Assembly: GCA_021604925.1 (NCBI GenBank)
Contig: BQJX01000004.1
Location: 1-18,333, forward strand
Direction: 5' to 3'
DNA length: 18,333 nt
DNA from: Gemmatimonadota bacterium
GTDB taxonomy: Bacteria; ARS69
Part shown: positions 6,396 to 13,193 of the stretch, in pieces
How positions within the stretch are numbered: position 1 is the stretch's first letter
How the letters are laid out: each line of letters begins with the position of its first letter
Program-made: the position numbers and the translations under genes
The notes under the pieces: model-generated
Seen by the model: the letters and a program-made list of their open reading frames with translations, nothing else
Database searches by the model: none
What the model was told of the DNA's origin: nothing

Positions 6396-8315
6396 TTGAG
6401 CGATTGCGTCGAGCGCCAGCGCCCGGTCGACCCACCGGGGCACCGGAACCGCTACTCCCGGTGGAGGGCCGGGAGCCTCGCCGCCGTCTACGTGCTGATG
6501 GGCGTGCACATCGCGCACTGGAAGGTCTCCGGCCGGACGCTCGCGCCGCTGGAGCTCAACGAAGTGATGTACACGCTGGAGCTCGGCATCGTTACCGCGG
6601 GCTTCCTCTTCATGAGTGCGGTGGTTCTGGCGACTGCCGTCTTCGGCAGGTTCTTCTGCTCATGGGGATGTCATGTCCTGGCTCTCCAGGATCTGTGCGC
6701 GTGGCTGCTCGGCAAGCTTCGCATCCGAGCCCGCCCCATTCGCTCGCGCATGCTCCTGGCGGTGCCACCGATCGCCATGTTCTACATGTTCGCGTGGCCG
6801 CAGGTGGCGCGTGCGCTCGCGGCCAAGTGGCCGGGGTCGGCCGCGATCGTCGGGGTGAGGCCGGCCTTCGATCTGCGAATCGCCGGCGACGCGGAGGGCT
6901 GGGCATCCTTCGTGACGACTGATTTCTGGAGAAACCTTCCCGGCCCCGTCATTGCGATTCTGACTCTTCTCATCTGTGGTTTCGCGATCGTCTACTTTCT
7001 GGGTTCGCGTTCCTTCTGCCAATACGCCTGTCCGTACGGAGTGGTGTTCGGGCTTGCGGATCGCATCGCCCCGGGACAGATCGTCCTGCGTGGCGATTGC
7101 ACGCAGTGCGGGCTCTGCACCGCGGGTTGCCAATCGGGGATCCGAGTGCACGAAGAGGTGGCCCGGTTCGGAAAGGTGGTGAGCTCGCGATGTCTCAAGG
7201 ATCTCGATTGCGTCAGCGTCTGTCCCACGCAGGGGCTCTCGTTCGGCTTTGCCCGGCCGTCGTTCTTGAAGTCCCTGCTCTCGAAGAAGCGAACCCGAGT
7301 CCGGTATGATTTCTCCCCGCTGGAGGAGGGGCTGATCGCCGTCACCTTCGTGGCGACGCTCCTGATCTTTCGTGGGTTGTATTCCGCCGTGCCGTTCCTC
7401 ATGGCGCTCGGGCTTGCGGGTATCCTGGCGTTTCTCGCCGTCTGGACTCGTCGGCTGCTCACGGACCCCGCGCTCCGGCTCGGCGGCGCTCCCCTGAAGA
7501 CCTCCGGGCACTGGACCCGCCGGGGCAAGGCGTTCCTCGGGGGTGTGGCGCTCCTCACGGTGTTCACCGTTCACAGCGGATTCATCCGGTATCACGAGGT
7601 CCGGGGGGAGGGCGTGTTGAGGCGCCTTGCCCAACCGGAAGCGGGGCGGGAGGACCTGGAACGGGCGCTCTTGCACCTGGGCGCCCTCGATCGCTGGGGG
7701 CTGGTGGCGACCCCCGCTCTGAAACCGCGGCTGGCAGAGCTCAACCTCTCGCTGGAACGCTTCGGAGAAGCCGAAGGTCATCTGAGACAGGTTCTCATGA
7801 ACCATCCGGACCTCCACGACGCCCGGTTCCAACTCGCACGGGCGCTTCTCGGCCAGCAACGTGCCGGAGAGGCGCGGGCTGAGCTCGAGCGTGTGGCGCA
7901 CTCCGGGGCGCACGCGCAACGGCGCGCCGACGCCCACGAACTCCTGGCTTCGCTCCGGGCCGCGGCTGGAGATCGGGAGGGAGCGATCTCGGAACTCCGC
8001 GCAGTGCTCGCCGAGGACGGGGATCGAGTGGCTCGCCGTTTGGATCTTGCGGACCTCCTGGTCAGCGTCGGCGAACTCGGCGAAGCGGAGGGCAGCCTGC
8101 GGACGTCGCTCGGCTCGCAGCCCGGGTCGATTCGTGCCCACCACAACCTGGCGGTGATTCTGGCGAGAACGGATCGCGTGGAGGAAGCGATCGGGCACCT
8201 GGAAGAAGCGGTTCGGCTTGCGCCCGGAGATCCGCAGATCCGGAGGACGCTGGATCTCCTGCGCGTCGAACGGGGAGAGCCCGGCCACGTCCGGGACGAT
8301 CCGACCGGTCGCTGA
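6396..8315 (+). CDS. NapH/NosR-like membrane polyferredoxin with C-terminal TPR domain
   Basis: A 639-aa inner-membrane iron-sulfur protein, likely passing electrons between cytoplasm or quinone pool and periplasmic cytochromes. About seven membrane helices are visible (near 26-42, 62-83, 118-140, 183-203, 311-329, 331-350, 378-396). Family cysteine motifs are FCSWGCH (87-93), FCQYACP (207-213) and a full CTQCGLCTAGC (235-245). The second ferredoxin site reads CLKDLDCVSVCP (266-277), with Asp269 where the second Cys is expected. If the Fe-S sites are cytoplasmic, helix counting puts the TPR region (about 440-627, roughly five repeats) in the periplasm. Start is a TTG directly after the previous gene's TAG and in the same frame, with no good Shine-Dalgarno, so translation probably relies on coupling. 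No other start precedes helix 1. The TPR fusion is unusual compared with plain NapH. Confidence 0.85.
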   Translation: MSDCVERQRPVDPPGHRNRYSRWRAGSLAAVYVLMGVHIAHWKVSGRTLAPLELNEVMYTLELGIVTAGFLFMSAVVLATAVFGRFFCSWGCHVLALQDLCAWLLGKLRIRARPIRSRMLLAVPPIAMFYMFAWPQVARALAAKWPGSAAIVGVRPAFDLRIAGDAEGWASFVTTDFWRNLPGPVIAILTLLICGFAIVYFLGSRSFCQYACPYGVVFGLADRIAPGQIVLRGDCTQCGLCTAGCQSGIRVHEEVARFGKVVSSRCLKDLDCVSVCPTQGLSFGFARPSFLKSLLSKKRTRVRYDFSPLEEGLIAVTFVATLLIFRGLYSAVPFLMALGLAGILAFLAVWTRRLLTDPALRLGGAPLKTSGHWTRRGKAFLGGVALLTVFTVHSGFIRYHEVRGEGVLRRLAQPEAGREDLERALLHLGALDRWGLVATPALKPRLAELNLSLERFGEAEGHLRQVLMNHPDLHDARFQLARALLGQQRAGEARAELERVAHSGAHAQRRADAHELLASLRAAAGDREGAISELRAVLAEDGDRVARRLDLADLLVSVGELGEAEGSLRTSLGSQPGSIRAHHNLAVILARTDRVEEAIGHLEEAVRLAPGDPQIRRTLDLLRVERGEPGHVRDDPTGR

Positions 8316-8451
8316 GGGCGATCTGCTCGCGCCGTGGCCCCGTGGCCGACACGAGTGATCGAGTGGCGGCCGGGTGACTCGATGCTACGATGGGCTTCCA
8401 CTGGAACATGTCGCCTGCCACATCCTGCTTCGTTCAACCTGGAGTGATCTC

Positions 8452-9768
8452 GTGTACGCGGTTCGGCCCCCCGGCATCTCCAGTCCAGTTCTCGCCATCC
8501 TGGCGGCGGTCCACGTTCTGGTTTCAGGGTGTGATGACGGGGCGGCACCGACCGGCGTTCTGCCCGACCAGATACCGGCCGCCTACGCGACGGCGGCCGA
8601 GTGTGGTTCCTGTCATCCTGACCAACTTGCCCAGTGGGAAGCCTCGATGCACGCGTACGCGGGAGCAGACCCGGTCATGCATGCGTTGAGCGAGATGGCC
8701 GCTGCCGAGGGTGGGGATGGGTCGTGCAAGCGGTGTCACGCGCCGGCGCAACGCCGGCAGGATCTGCTCGCGGGGCGGATTCCCGGGCGATCGACGGATC
8801 GGTTGGAAGAAGGGATCAGCTGCGACGTCTGCCACTCCGTTTCCGGGGTTCCGCCGGTGGCGAGCATCGACTTCCTGGATGCCGTCGATCCCTACGGACC
8901 AAAGTACGCGAACCTTCCCGACCCCATCGACACTCCCGCCCACGCGTCGGTGAAGCGGAACTTCTACTCCAGCTCGACGTTCTGCGCCCCCTGTCACCAG
9001 ATCGATCTTCCGAGCGGGGACGGAATCGAGAACACCTTCGGGGAATGGCAGTCGTCGCTCCTGTCCGGGATGGGAGTGGAGTGCCAGACGTGCCACATGC
9101 CGGAGTATCGGGGTCGGGCCGCGACCGACGGACCGGTCCGCGACAACCTTCACCGGCACGAAGTCGTCGGCGTGGACTACGCGTACGAAGCGTTTCGGGG
9201 GATCGATCTGGCCGCGCAGAGGGACGCGATCCGGGCCCTGCTCTCCGCGTCGGTTTCGGTCACGGCCGAGTTGCCGGCGTCGGTCAGCGCCGGTGGCGAC
9301 TTCGAGATCGCGGTCACCGTCGTCAACGATCGCACGGGGCATTCGATTCCGTCCGGCGTCTCGTTTTCGCGCGAGATGTGGGTGGAAGTGACTGTCCGTG
9401 AGGGCGGCGACGCGATCTACCGGTCGGGGTGGCTGAAGCCGAACGGCGATCTGGTGACCCTCTCGGAGGATCCGGCGCTCACCGGCTTCGGGTCTCGGAT
9501 GTTCGACGCCGCCGGTGCCCCCACGATGTTCACCTGGCGAGCCACCCGAATCGACGACTCGGGACTTCTCCGGTTCGGGGATTCACGGACCGGCACCTAC
9601 GTGGTTCCGGTCCCGGCCGGGACGATCGGCCCCCTCACCGCCGACCTGGCGCTTCGATTCCGGCCGATCAAGCCTGCCATCATCCGAGCGGTGGATCTCG
9701 AGCGGCTCCTTCCCATCGAGATCTTCGACATGTGGACGGAGTCGGTCCGGGTGGAGGTCGCGCCCTAG
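8452..9768 (+). CDS. Five-heme c-type cytochrome lipoprotein
   Basis: A 438-aa multiheme cytochrome, paralogous to the first cytochrome of this operon. The N-terminus has a signal peptide with lipobox VSGC, so Cys27 would be lipidated. It is followed by DD, which by the E. coli Lol +2 rule would favour the inner membrane. Five CXXCH motifs lie at 51-55, 92-96, 124-128, 178-182 and 211-215, with spacing and flanks like the first cytochrome (QW after heme 1, GISCDVCH, CHMPEY after heme 5). NDRTGHSIPSG (292-302) matches the paralog's NDQTGHHVPTG. There is no carboxypeptidase-regulatory or FlgD-like domain. The start is GTG at 8452 with GGAG seven nt upstream; an upstream extension of the frame from 8374 lacks export features. 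A 136-nt gap separates it from the polyferredoxin. Its function in electron transfer is inferred from hemes and context; partners are not proven. Confidence 0.85.
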   Translation: MYAVRPPGISSPVLAILAAVHVLVSGCDDGAAPTGVLPDQIPAAYATAAECGSCHPDQLAQWEASMHAYAGADPVMHALSEMAAAEGGDGSCKRCHAPAQRRQDLLAGRIPGRSTDRLEEGISCDVCHSVSGVPPVASIDFLDAVDPYGPKYANLPDPIDTPAHASVKRNFYSSSTFCAPCHQIDLPSGDGIENTFGEWQSSLLSGMGVECQTCHMPEYRGRAATDGPVRDNLHRHEVVGVDYAYEAFRGIDLAAQRDAIRALLSASVSVTAELPASVSAGGDFEIAVTVVNDRTGHSIPSGVSFSREMWVEVTVREGGDAIYRSGWLKPNGDLVTLSEDPALTGFGSRMFDAAGAPTMFTWRATRIDDSGLLRFGDSRTGTYVVPVPAGTIGPLTADLALRFRPIKPAIIRAVDLERLLPIEIFDMWTESVRVEVAP

Positions 9769-9778
9769 CGAGGTTTTC

Positions 9779-10738
9779 CTACCTCATCGACCAGTACCGT
9801 GCGCCTTCCCCGTCCAGGAACTCCTCCGCTGCGGGCCCCTGGAGCAGGCCGAGGGTGGCCAGGAGGCCGGCTTCCGTGCAGTTTCCCCCGAGAACCGTGA
9901 TGGAACGTGGCGCGCCGACGATCGGCCATCCCGTGCGGGGATCCAGCACGTGGGAGTATCGCACGCCGTCCTTCTCGAGGAAGCGTCGCGTGTCTCCGCT
10001 CGTGGCGATCGCACCGCGCCGGATCTCGATCTCCCGGGCGGCTTCGACGCTCTTCTCGATGCTCTCGACGCCCACGCGCCACGGAACATCGCCACGCCGG
10101 GGGCCGGAGGCGTGCATGTCGCCCCCAAAGTTCACCAACACGTCCTCGCTTGTTTCCGTCTTGAGGAGGCCGAGTGTTCGATCGACTGCATATTCCTTTC
10201 CGATGCCACCGAGGTCGATTTCCATTCCTTCGGGGACAACAATGACCGGCGGCTCCCACCGAATCCTTTCCCAACCCACGAACGGAAGGCAGGCCTCGAC
10301 TTGGGATGGAGTGGGAACCGCGTCGCCACCGTCGAACTTCCAGACTCGGCGCAGCACGCCCGACGTGACGTCGAACCGGCCTCCACTCAGCCGGAAGCAC
10401 TCCGCTGCGAAATCGAGAAGTCGAGCGGTCTCTTCGTCGACCTCCACCGGTCGGCCACCACTCCCGTTGATCCGGGAGATGATCCCATCATTTCGGTACC
10501 GGCTGAACTTGGCTTCGATTCGCCACGCCTCGCGTGACGCGATTCTGACGAGATGGGCCGGAAGTCGGGAGTCGTCTCCATCCACGAGGACCTCACACGG
10601 ACTGGCCATCGCGGTGAAGGCGCCCAACCAACCGTAGGGTGTCCGTTCGAGTCGAGTGGGGCGGCGAATCGGCTCGACGGCGTGTCGGCGACCGCCGGCC
10701 AGGTCTTCTGCCGACCCGTGCGGGCGGGCGCCGGCCAA
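9779..10738 (-). CDS. apbE: ApbE-family FAD:protein FMN transferase
   Basis: ApbE enzymes attach FMN from FAD through a phosphoester bond to Ser/Thr in a Dxx(S/T)GA(S/T) motif of exported redox proteins. Recognisable elements are KFSRYRNDGIISRIN (77-91), FDVT (122-125), DLGGIGKEYAVD (175-186), NFGGD (203-207), SGDTRRF (247-253) and HVLDPRTGWP (263-272). In the usual metal-binding DxxxT near the C-terminus, Asp is replaced by Gly (G291 in CTEAGLLAT) while T295 remains. The start is uncertain: TTG at 10738 lies four nt after the DUF3570 stop but has a weak ribosome site, and no clear signal peptide or lipobox is visible. A later start near codon 38 would still keep all motifs. It is the last gene of the thioredoxin-DUF4266-DUF3570 operon, which makes the DUF3570 barrel a candidate substrate. 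Confidence 0.87.
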   Translation of the reverse strand: MAGARPHGSAEDLAGGRRHAVEPIRRPTRLERTPYGWLGAFTAMASPCEVLVDGDDSRLPAHLVRIASREAWRIEAKFSRYRNDGIISRINGSGGRPVEVDEETARLLDFAAECFRLSGGRFDVTSGVLRRVWKFDGGDAVPTPSQVEACLPFVGWERIRWEPPVIVVPEGMEIDLGGIGKEYAVDRTLGLLKTETSEDVLVNFGGDMHASGPRRGDVPWRVGVESIEKSVEAAREIEIRRGAIATSGDTRRFLEKDGVRYSHVLDPRTGWPIVGAPRSITVLGGNCTEAGLLATLGLLQGPAAEEFLDGEGARYWSMR

Positions 10739-10742
10739 TCCG

Positions 10743-12023
10743 CTACCAGCCGATCGTAAAGCTGATCTGGCTGATGATCGCGTTCAGGGTGGGGAAGAGG
10801 TCCCGATCCTTCATGGCCCCGAAGGGGGTGTCCGTCGGGCCGTCTCCGTCCTGGCGATAGTAGCCGAGCCGAGCCGCGAGACGAGATCCCCCGGTGAAGC
10901 GGTAGCGATACTGAAGGGCGGCGGTCCAGGAGTGCAGGTCGGCCAGCCGTGCGTCCGCCGAGACGTTCACGGGCTTCTCGGCGCCGTCGACCAGGTGGTA
11001 GGCAAAGAAGTCGGCGGCCACTTGTCGATAGTAACGCAGTTGTGGTTCGAGCCCGTGTGCACTCGTCGCTTCCCAGTGGTAGCGACCTTCGATCGTGTGG
11101 GACCGGACGCCCCAGTCATCCCAGAGGTAGCGGTACGACACGTCGAGCACGTCCAGGTCGAGCGCGCGCTTTGCCCTCCCGTAGAGGGCATGCTTCGTCC
11201 GGGAGCCCGGGCGCTTCTCGTAGACGTACTCGAAGGGCGTGCCGGGAGAAACCGCATCTTCGGCTTGCACCACGGAGACGAGCTTGTAGGGGTCGGTGAG
11301 ATACCCGGAAGAATGATGGAACGCATAGTTCATCTGCACGAGAGTCACAGCGTCGACCACCTGGGTCACACCGATCACGGCGTCGGTGACCGCCTTGTGT
11401 TCAGGTCCCTCCGCCTTCGGCTGCGGGAGGCCCCCGCGACGCATCGTGGCCAGAGGAACCGGGGGTCCGCCGACCGGATCGACCGTATCGAAGGAACGTG
11501 ACAGGCCCAGGGAAAGCGTCGTGTTTCTCTGAAAGACGTCGTGGGCGATGCGCGCGTCGATCCCGACGGACTCGTAGTCGAACTCGGTCGAGTAGGACGC
11601 ACCGAGGTTCATCGTCGTCATTCGACCCAGCGACCGCGCCAGACTTGCGCTTCCGGCGATACGGGTATCCTCGAACGAATCGTCGACCGGCGTCTCTCCG
11701 GGCGGCATCGTGTAGGACCCTCCGCCGGAGGCTCTCGTGAAGACCTGAGGGAGCGGGCTCGGAACCGCGCCGTTCGGGGACGCTCCGGTCAGCGAATCGA
11801 AGGTCGTGAGAATGGTCAGGGTGTTCCGGTCGCCAAAGTCGGCGCGGAGGCTGCCCCGGGTCTCGAGCACGGTGACCCGGTTCGACTCGGAGTAGACGAG
11901 ATTCGCGGAGCTCACCTCGATGGCATCCACCGGAGTGGCCGTCGCACCAACCAGGACACAGGCCGCCGCCGCGAGGCGTCGGCGAACCGATCCCGGCTTC
12001 GTAGCGCTCAGTTGCAACCGCAA
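10743..12023 (-). CDS. DUF3570 outer-membrane beta-barrel protein, candidate flavinylation target
   Basis: A 426-aa predicted outer-membrane barrel of the DUF3570 family, with no established biochemical role. A signal peptide (about 1-34, ending PVDA) precedes alternating polar/hydrophobic strands rich in Tyr and Arg. The chain ends ISFTIGW, an aromatic-terminated beta-signal typical of BAM substrates. DSLTGAS at 76-82 matches the ApbE acceptor pattern Dxx(S/T)GA(S/T), with Ser82 in the position that carries FMN in NqrC-type proteins. The apbE gene starts four nt after its stop. Translation begins at TTG 12023 or TTG 12017, both inside the end of the DUF4266 gene. The second is better spaced (nine nt) from a GGAGG formed by the Gly codons of that gene's tail. 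The family call is from recognition of the cluster and sequence style, not a search. Confidence 0.82.
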   Translation of the reverse strand: MRLQLSATKPGSVRRRLAAAACVLVGATATPVDAIEVSSANLVYSESNRVTVLETRGSLRADFGDRNTLTILTTFDSLTGASPNGAVPSPLPQVFTRASGGGSYTMPPGETPVDDSFEDTRIAGSASLARSLGRMTTMNLGASYSTEFDYESVGIDARIAHDVFQRNTTLSLGLSRSFDTVDPVGGPPVPLATMRRGGLPQPKAEGPEHKAVTDAVIGVTQVVDAVTLVQMNYAFHHSSGYLTDPYKLVSVVQAEDAVSPGTPFEYVYEKRPGSRTKHALYGRAKRALDLDVLDVSYRYLWDDWGVRSHTIEGRYHWEATSAHGLEPQLRYYRQVAADFFAYHLVDGAEKPVNVSADARLADLHSWTAALQYRYRFTGGSRLAARLGYYRQDGDGPTDTPFGAMKDRDLFPTLNAIISQISFTIGW

Positions 12024-12274
12024 CCCCCTCCACCGAAGCCCCTGCCGCCGCTGGATGCTTCCCGGCTGAAGCGAATGTGGTCGTCGATCGCGTCATTCAG
12101 AGGATCGACATCCAACTGCATCATGGGGCGGGCGAGGTCGTCGCGTTCCCATGGCTTCACTCCGAGGCCGGTGCACCCGGCCGTCGAGAGGAGAGCGAGA
12201 GCAAGGACGAAGACGGAGATCCGGCCGATGCGACGGCGCGCGCCCGAATTGAACGTAGCGGCGACCCCCTTCAC
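12008..12274 (-). CDS. Small DUF4266 lipoprotein with Gly-rich CGCN tail
   Basis: An 88-aa predicted lipoprotein. A basic, hydrophobic signal ends in lipobox STAGC, so Cys34 would be lipidated; Thr at +2 does not signal inner-membrane retention. The short mature part holds VKPWERDDLARPMM (39-52) and SREASSGG (70-77), then a Gly-rich tail ending GGGGCGCN (81-88) with C85 and C87. This matches DUF4266, a family without known function that I recall as a neighbour of DUF3570. The start is GTG at 12274, overlapping the thioredoxin stop by four nt (GTGA), and the 3' end overlaps the DUF3570 start region, so all three are translationally coupled. The terminal CxC could bind a metal or form a disulfide handled by the adjacent thioredoxin. 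That is inference. Confidence 0.83.
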   Translation of the reverse strand: MKGVAATFNSGARRRIGRISVFVLALALLSTAGCTGLGVKPWERDDLARPMMQLDVDPLNDAIDDHIRFSREASSGGRGFGGGGCGCN

Positions 12275-12831
12275 GACTCACCCGTCGCTTTCTCCGCCAG
12301 GAGTTCCTGGATTTCTTTCCTGAGACCGGCGACGTCCGATCGACGGAATCCGGAATGTTCGATCCGTCGATGTCCCCCGCGACCGAAGATGAAAGAGGAA
12401 GGCATCTGCTTCAATTCAAACTCCTGCGCGAACGCTCCGTCGGGATCAAACACGACCCGAAACGAAGGGGGGTGCCTTTCGAGGAAAGCGTCCGCCTCGC
12501 TCCGGCGGCGATCCTCGTTCACTCCGATCACGACGAGGCCCTGATCCTGGAACTCGTTCTGGAGGTCACTGAGCCAGGGGAACGAGTCCAGGCAAGGGGC
12601 GCACCAGGACGCCCAGAAGTCCACGAGGACGACGTTTCCCCGCAGGGCCTCCAGGTCGAGGTCGGTGGCTTCGGCCGGGAGGACGCTTGAGGGATGGTCG
12701 GAAGCCCGCGTCGAATGGTCGGCTTTGACGCATGTGCTCTCGACCTTCGGGGCCGCTGTCCCCGGAGCCGCGACCAAGCAGAGCATCGAGCCGATCAGCA
12801 GCCATCGGGGTGCGCGAGTGCTCCTGATCAC
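12271..12831 (-). CDS. TlpA-like exported thioredoxin
   Basis: A 186-aa thioredoxin-fold thiol-disulfide oxidoreductase. An N-terminal hydrophobic segment (about 9-26, ending GTAA) exports or anchors it. Redox motif FWASWCAPC (72-80) has the active cysteines C77 and C80, and MPSSF gives the expected cis-proline site. It belongs to the TlpA/ResA/peroxiredoxin-like group, which reduces or maintains thiols outside the cytoplasm. C34 in the linker is an additional cysteine. The start is GTG at 12831, chosen because AGGGGGA sits six nt upstream and a signal sequence follows directly; the open frame to 12981 adds only low-complexity Arg-rich residues. It is the first gene of the DUF4266-DUF3570-apbE operon and overlaps DUF4266 by four nt. 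A likely job is keeping the CGCN tail of DUF4266, or heme-site cysteines of the nearby cytochromes, reduced; this is inference. Confidence 0.86.
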   Translation of the reverse strand: MIRSTRAPRWLLIGSMLCLVAAPGTAAPKVESTCVKADHSTRASDHPSSVLPAEATDLDLEALRGNVVLVDFWASWCAPCLDSFPWLSDLQNEFQDQGLVVIGVNEDRRRSEADAFLERHPPSFRVVFDPDGAFAQEFELKQMPSSFIFGRGGHRRIEHSGFRRSDVAGLRKEIQELLAEKATGES

Positions 12832-12937
12832 CTGACGTCCCCCTGTTTGGATATGGCCGCGGCCGGGATCGTGCCGCCCGCGGTCCGTGATCCGGGGATC
12901 GCGCCAACGTGTACGGCCACTGGTAACACCACAAATC

Positions 12938-12949
12938 GTGACATCACGC
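12938..12949. promoter_or_regulatory. Inverted repeat CGTGA-CA-TCACG, possible operator
   Basis: A 5-bp inverted repeat with a 2-nt centre lies over the predicted transcription start. The half-sites look like those of CRP/FNR-family regulators, but the spacing is shorter than in CRP (N6) or FNR (N4) sites. Its position is the main support. Confidence 0.2.
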
Positions 12950-12952
12950 TCT

Positions 12953-12981
12953 ACAATAGACGAGGTGCTTCCCTCGATCAA
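12953..12981 (-). promoter_or_regulatory. Possible promoter of the thioredoxin-DUF4266-DUF3570-apbE operon
   Basis: On the minus strand TTGATC (12981-12976) and TATTGT (12958-12953) are 17 nt apart, each matching its sigma70 consensus at 4/6. Start would be near 12946, leaving a leader of roughly 115 nt. The match is modest. Confidence 0.3.
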
Positions 12982-13138
12982 GAGACACCGCTGCCGGGGG
13001 GCACCCGGGGCACTGCGAGTTGGCAGGCAGGCTGACTCCGCCGGCCCGTCAGGTGGACCTCTCGGCGTCGGCGAGACCTTTGAGAGGCTCCATTGACGGA
13101 AGCGAGACCACAGCCCTTCGGCTCCGCGCTACTGGAGG

Positions 13139-13156
13139 CGGCGAACCAGTTCGCCG
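13139..13156 (-). terminator. Hairpin downstream of the kinase gene
   Basis: CGGCGAAC and GTTCGCCG form an 8-bp perfect inverted repeat with a 2-nt centre, so a hairpin with about 6-7 pairs. It lies 37 nt after the kinase stop. No U-tract follows, so intrinsic termination is uncertain. Confidence 0.35.
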
Positions 13157-13193
13157 TGGGTGCCGCAGACCGGTCCGGTGGGTGCCGCCAAGC

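Larger units (their letters stand above)
12832..13193. other. 362-bp intergenic region between the kinase and thioredoxin genes
   Basis: No convincing gene is seen on either strand. It holds a ribosome site for the thioredoxin (12838-12844), a possible minus-strand promoter near 12953-12981, an inverted repeat at 12938-12949 and a hairpin at 13139-13156 just past the kinase stop. Two copies of GCGGCACCCAC (minus strand) lie between the kinase stop and that hairpin. Confidence 0.6.

Noticed and set aside
5360..6922. A 520-codon plus-strand frame across the cytochrome/polyferredoxin junction
   Set aside because: It is Arg/Pro/Gly-rich without domains and out of frame with two clearly real proteins.
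6660..8288. A 542-codon minus-strand frame
   Set aside because: It is antisense to the polyferredoxin and has no family signature.
12832..12981. A 50-codon N-terminal extension of the thioredoxin
   Set aside because: It is Arg-rich and would place the signal sequence internally; the GTG at 12831 has a ribosome site and is followed at once by a signal peptide.
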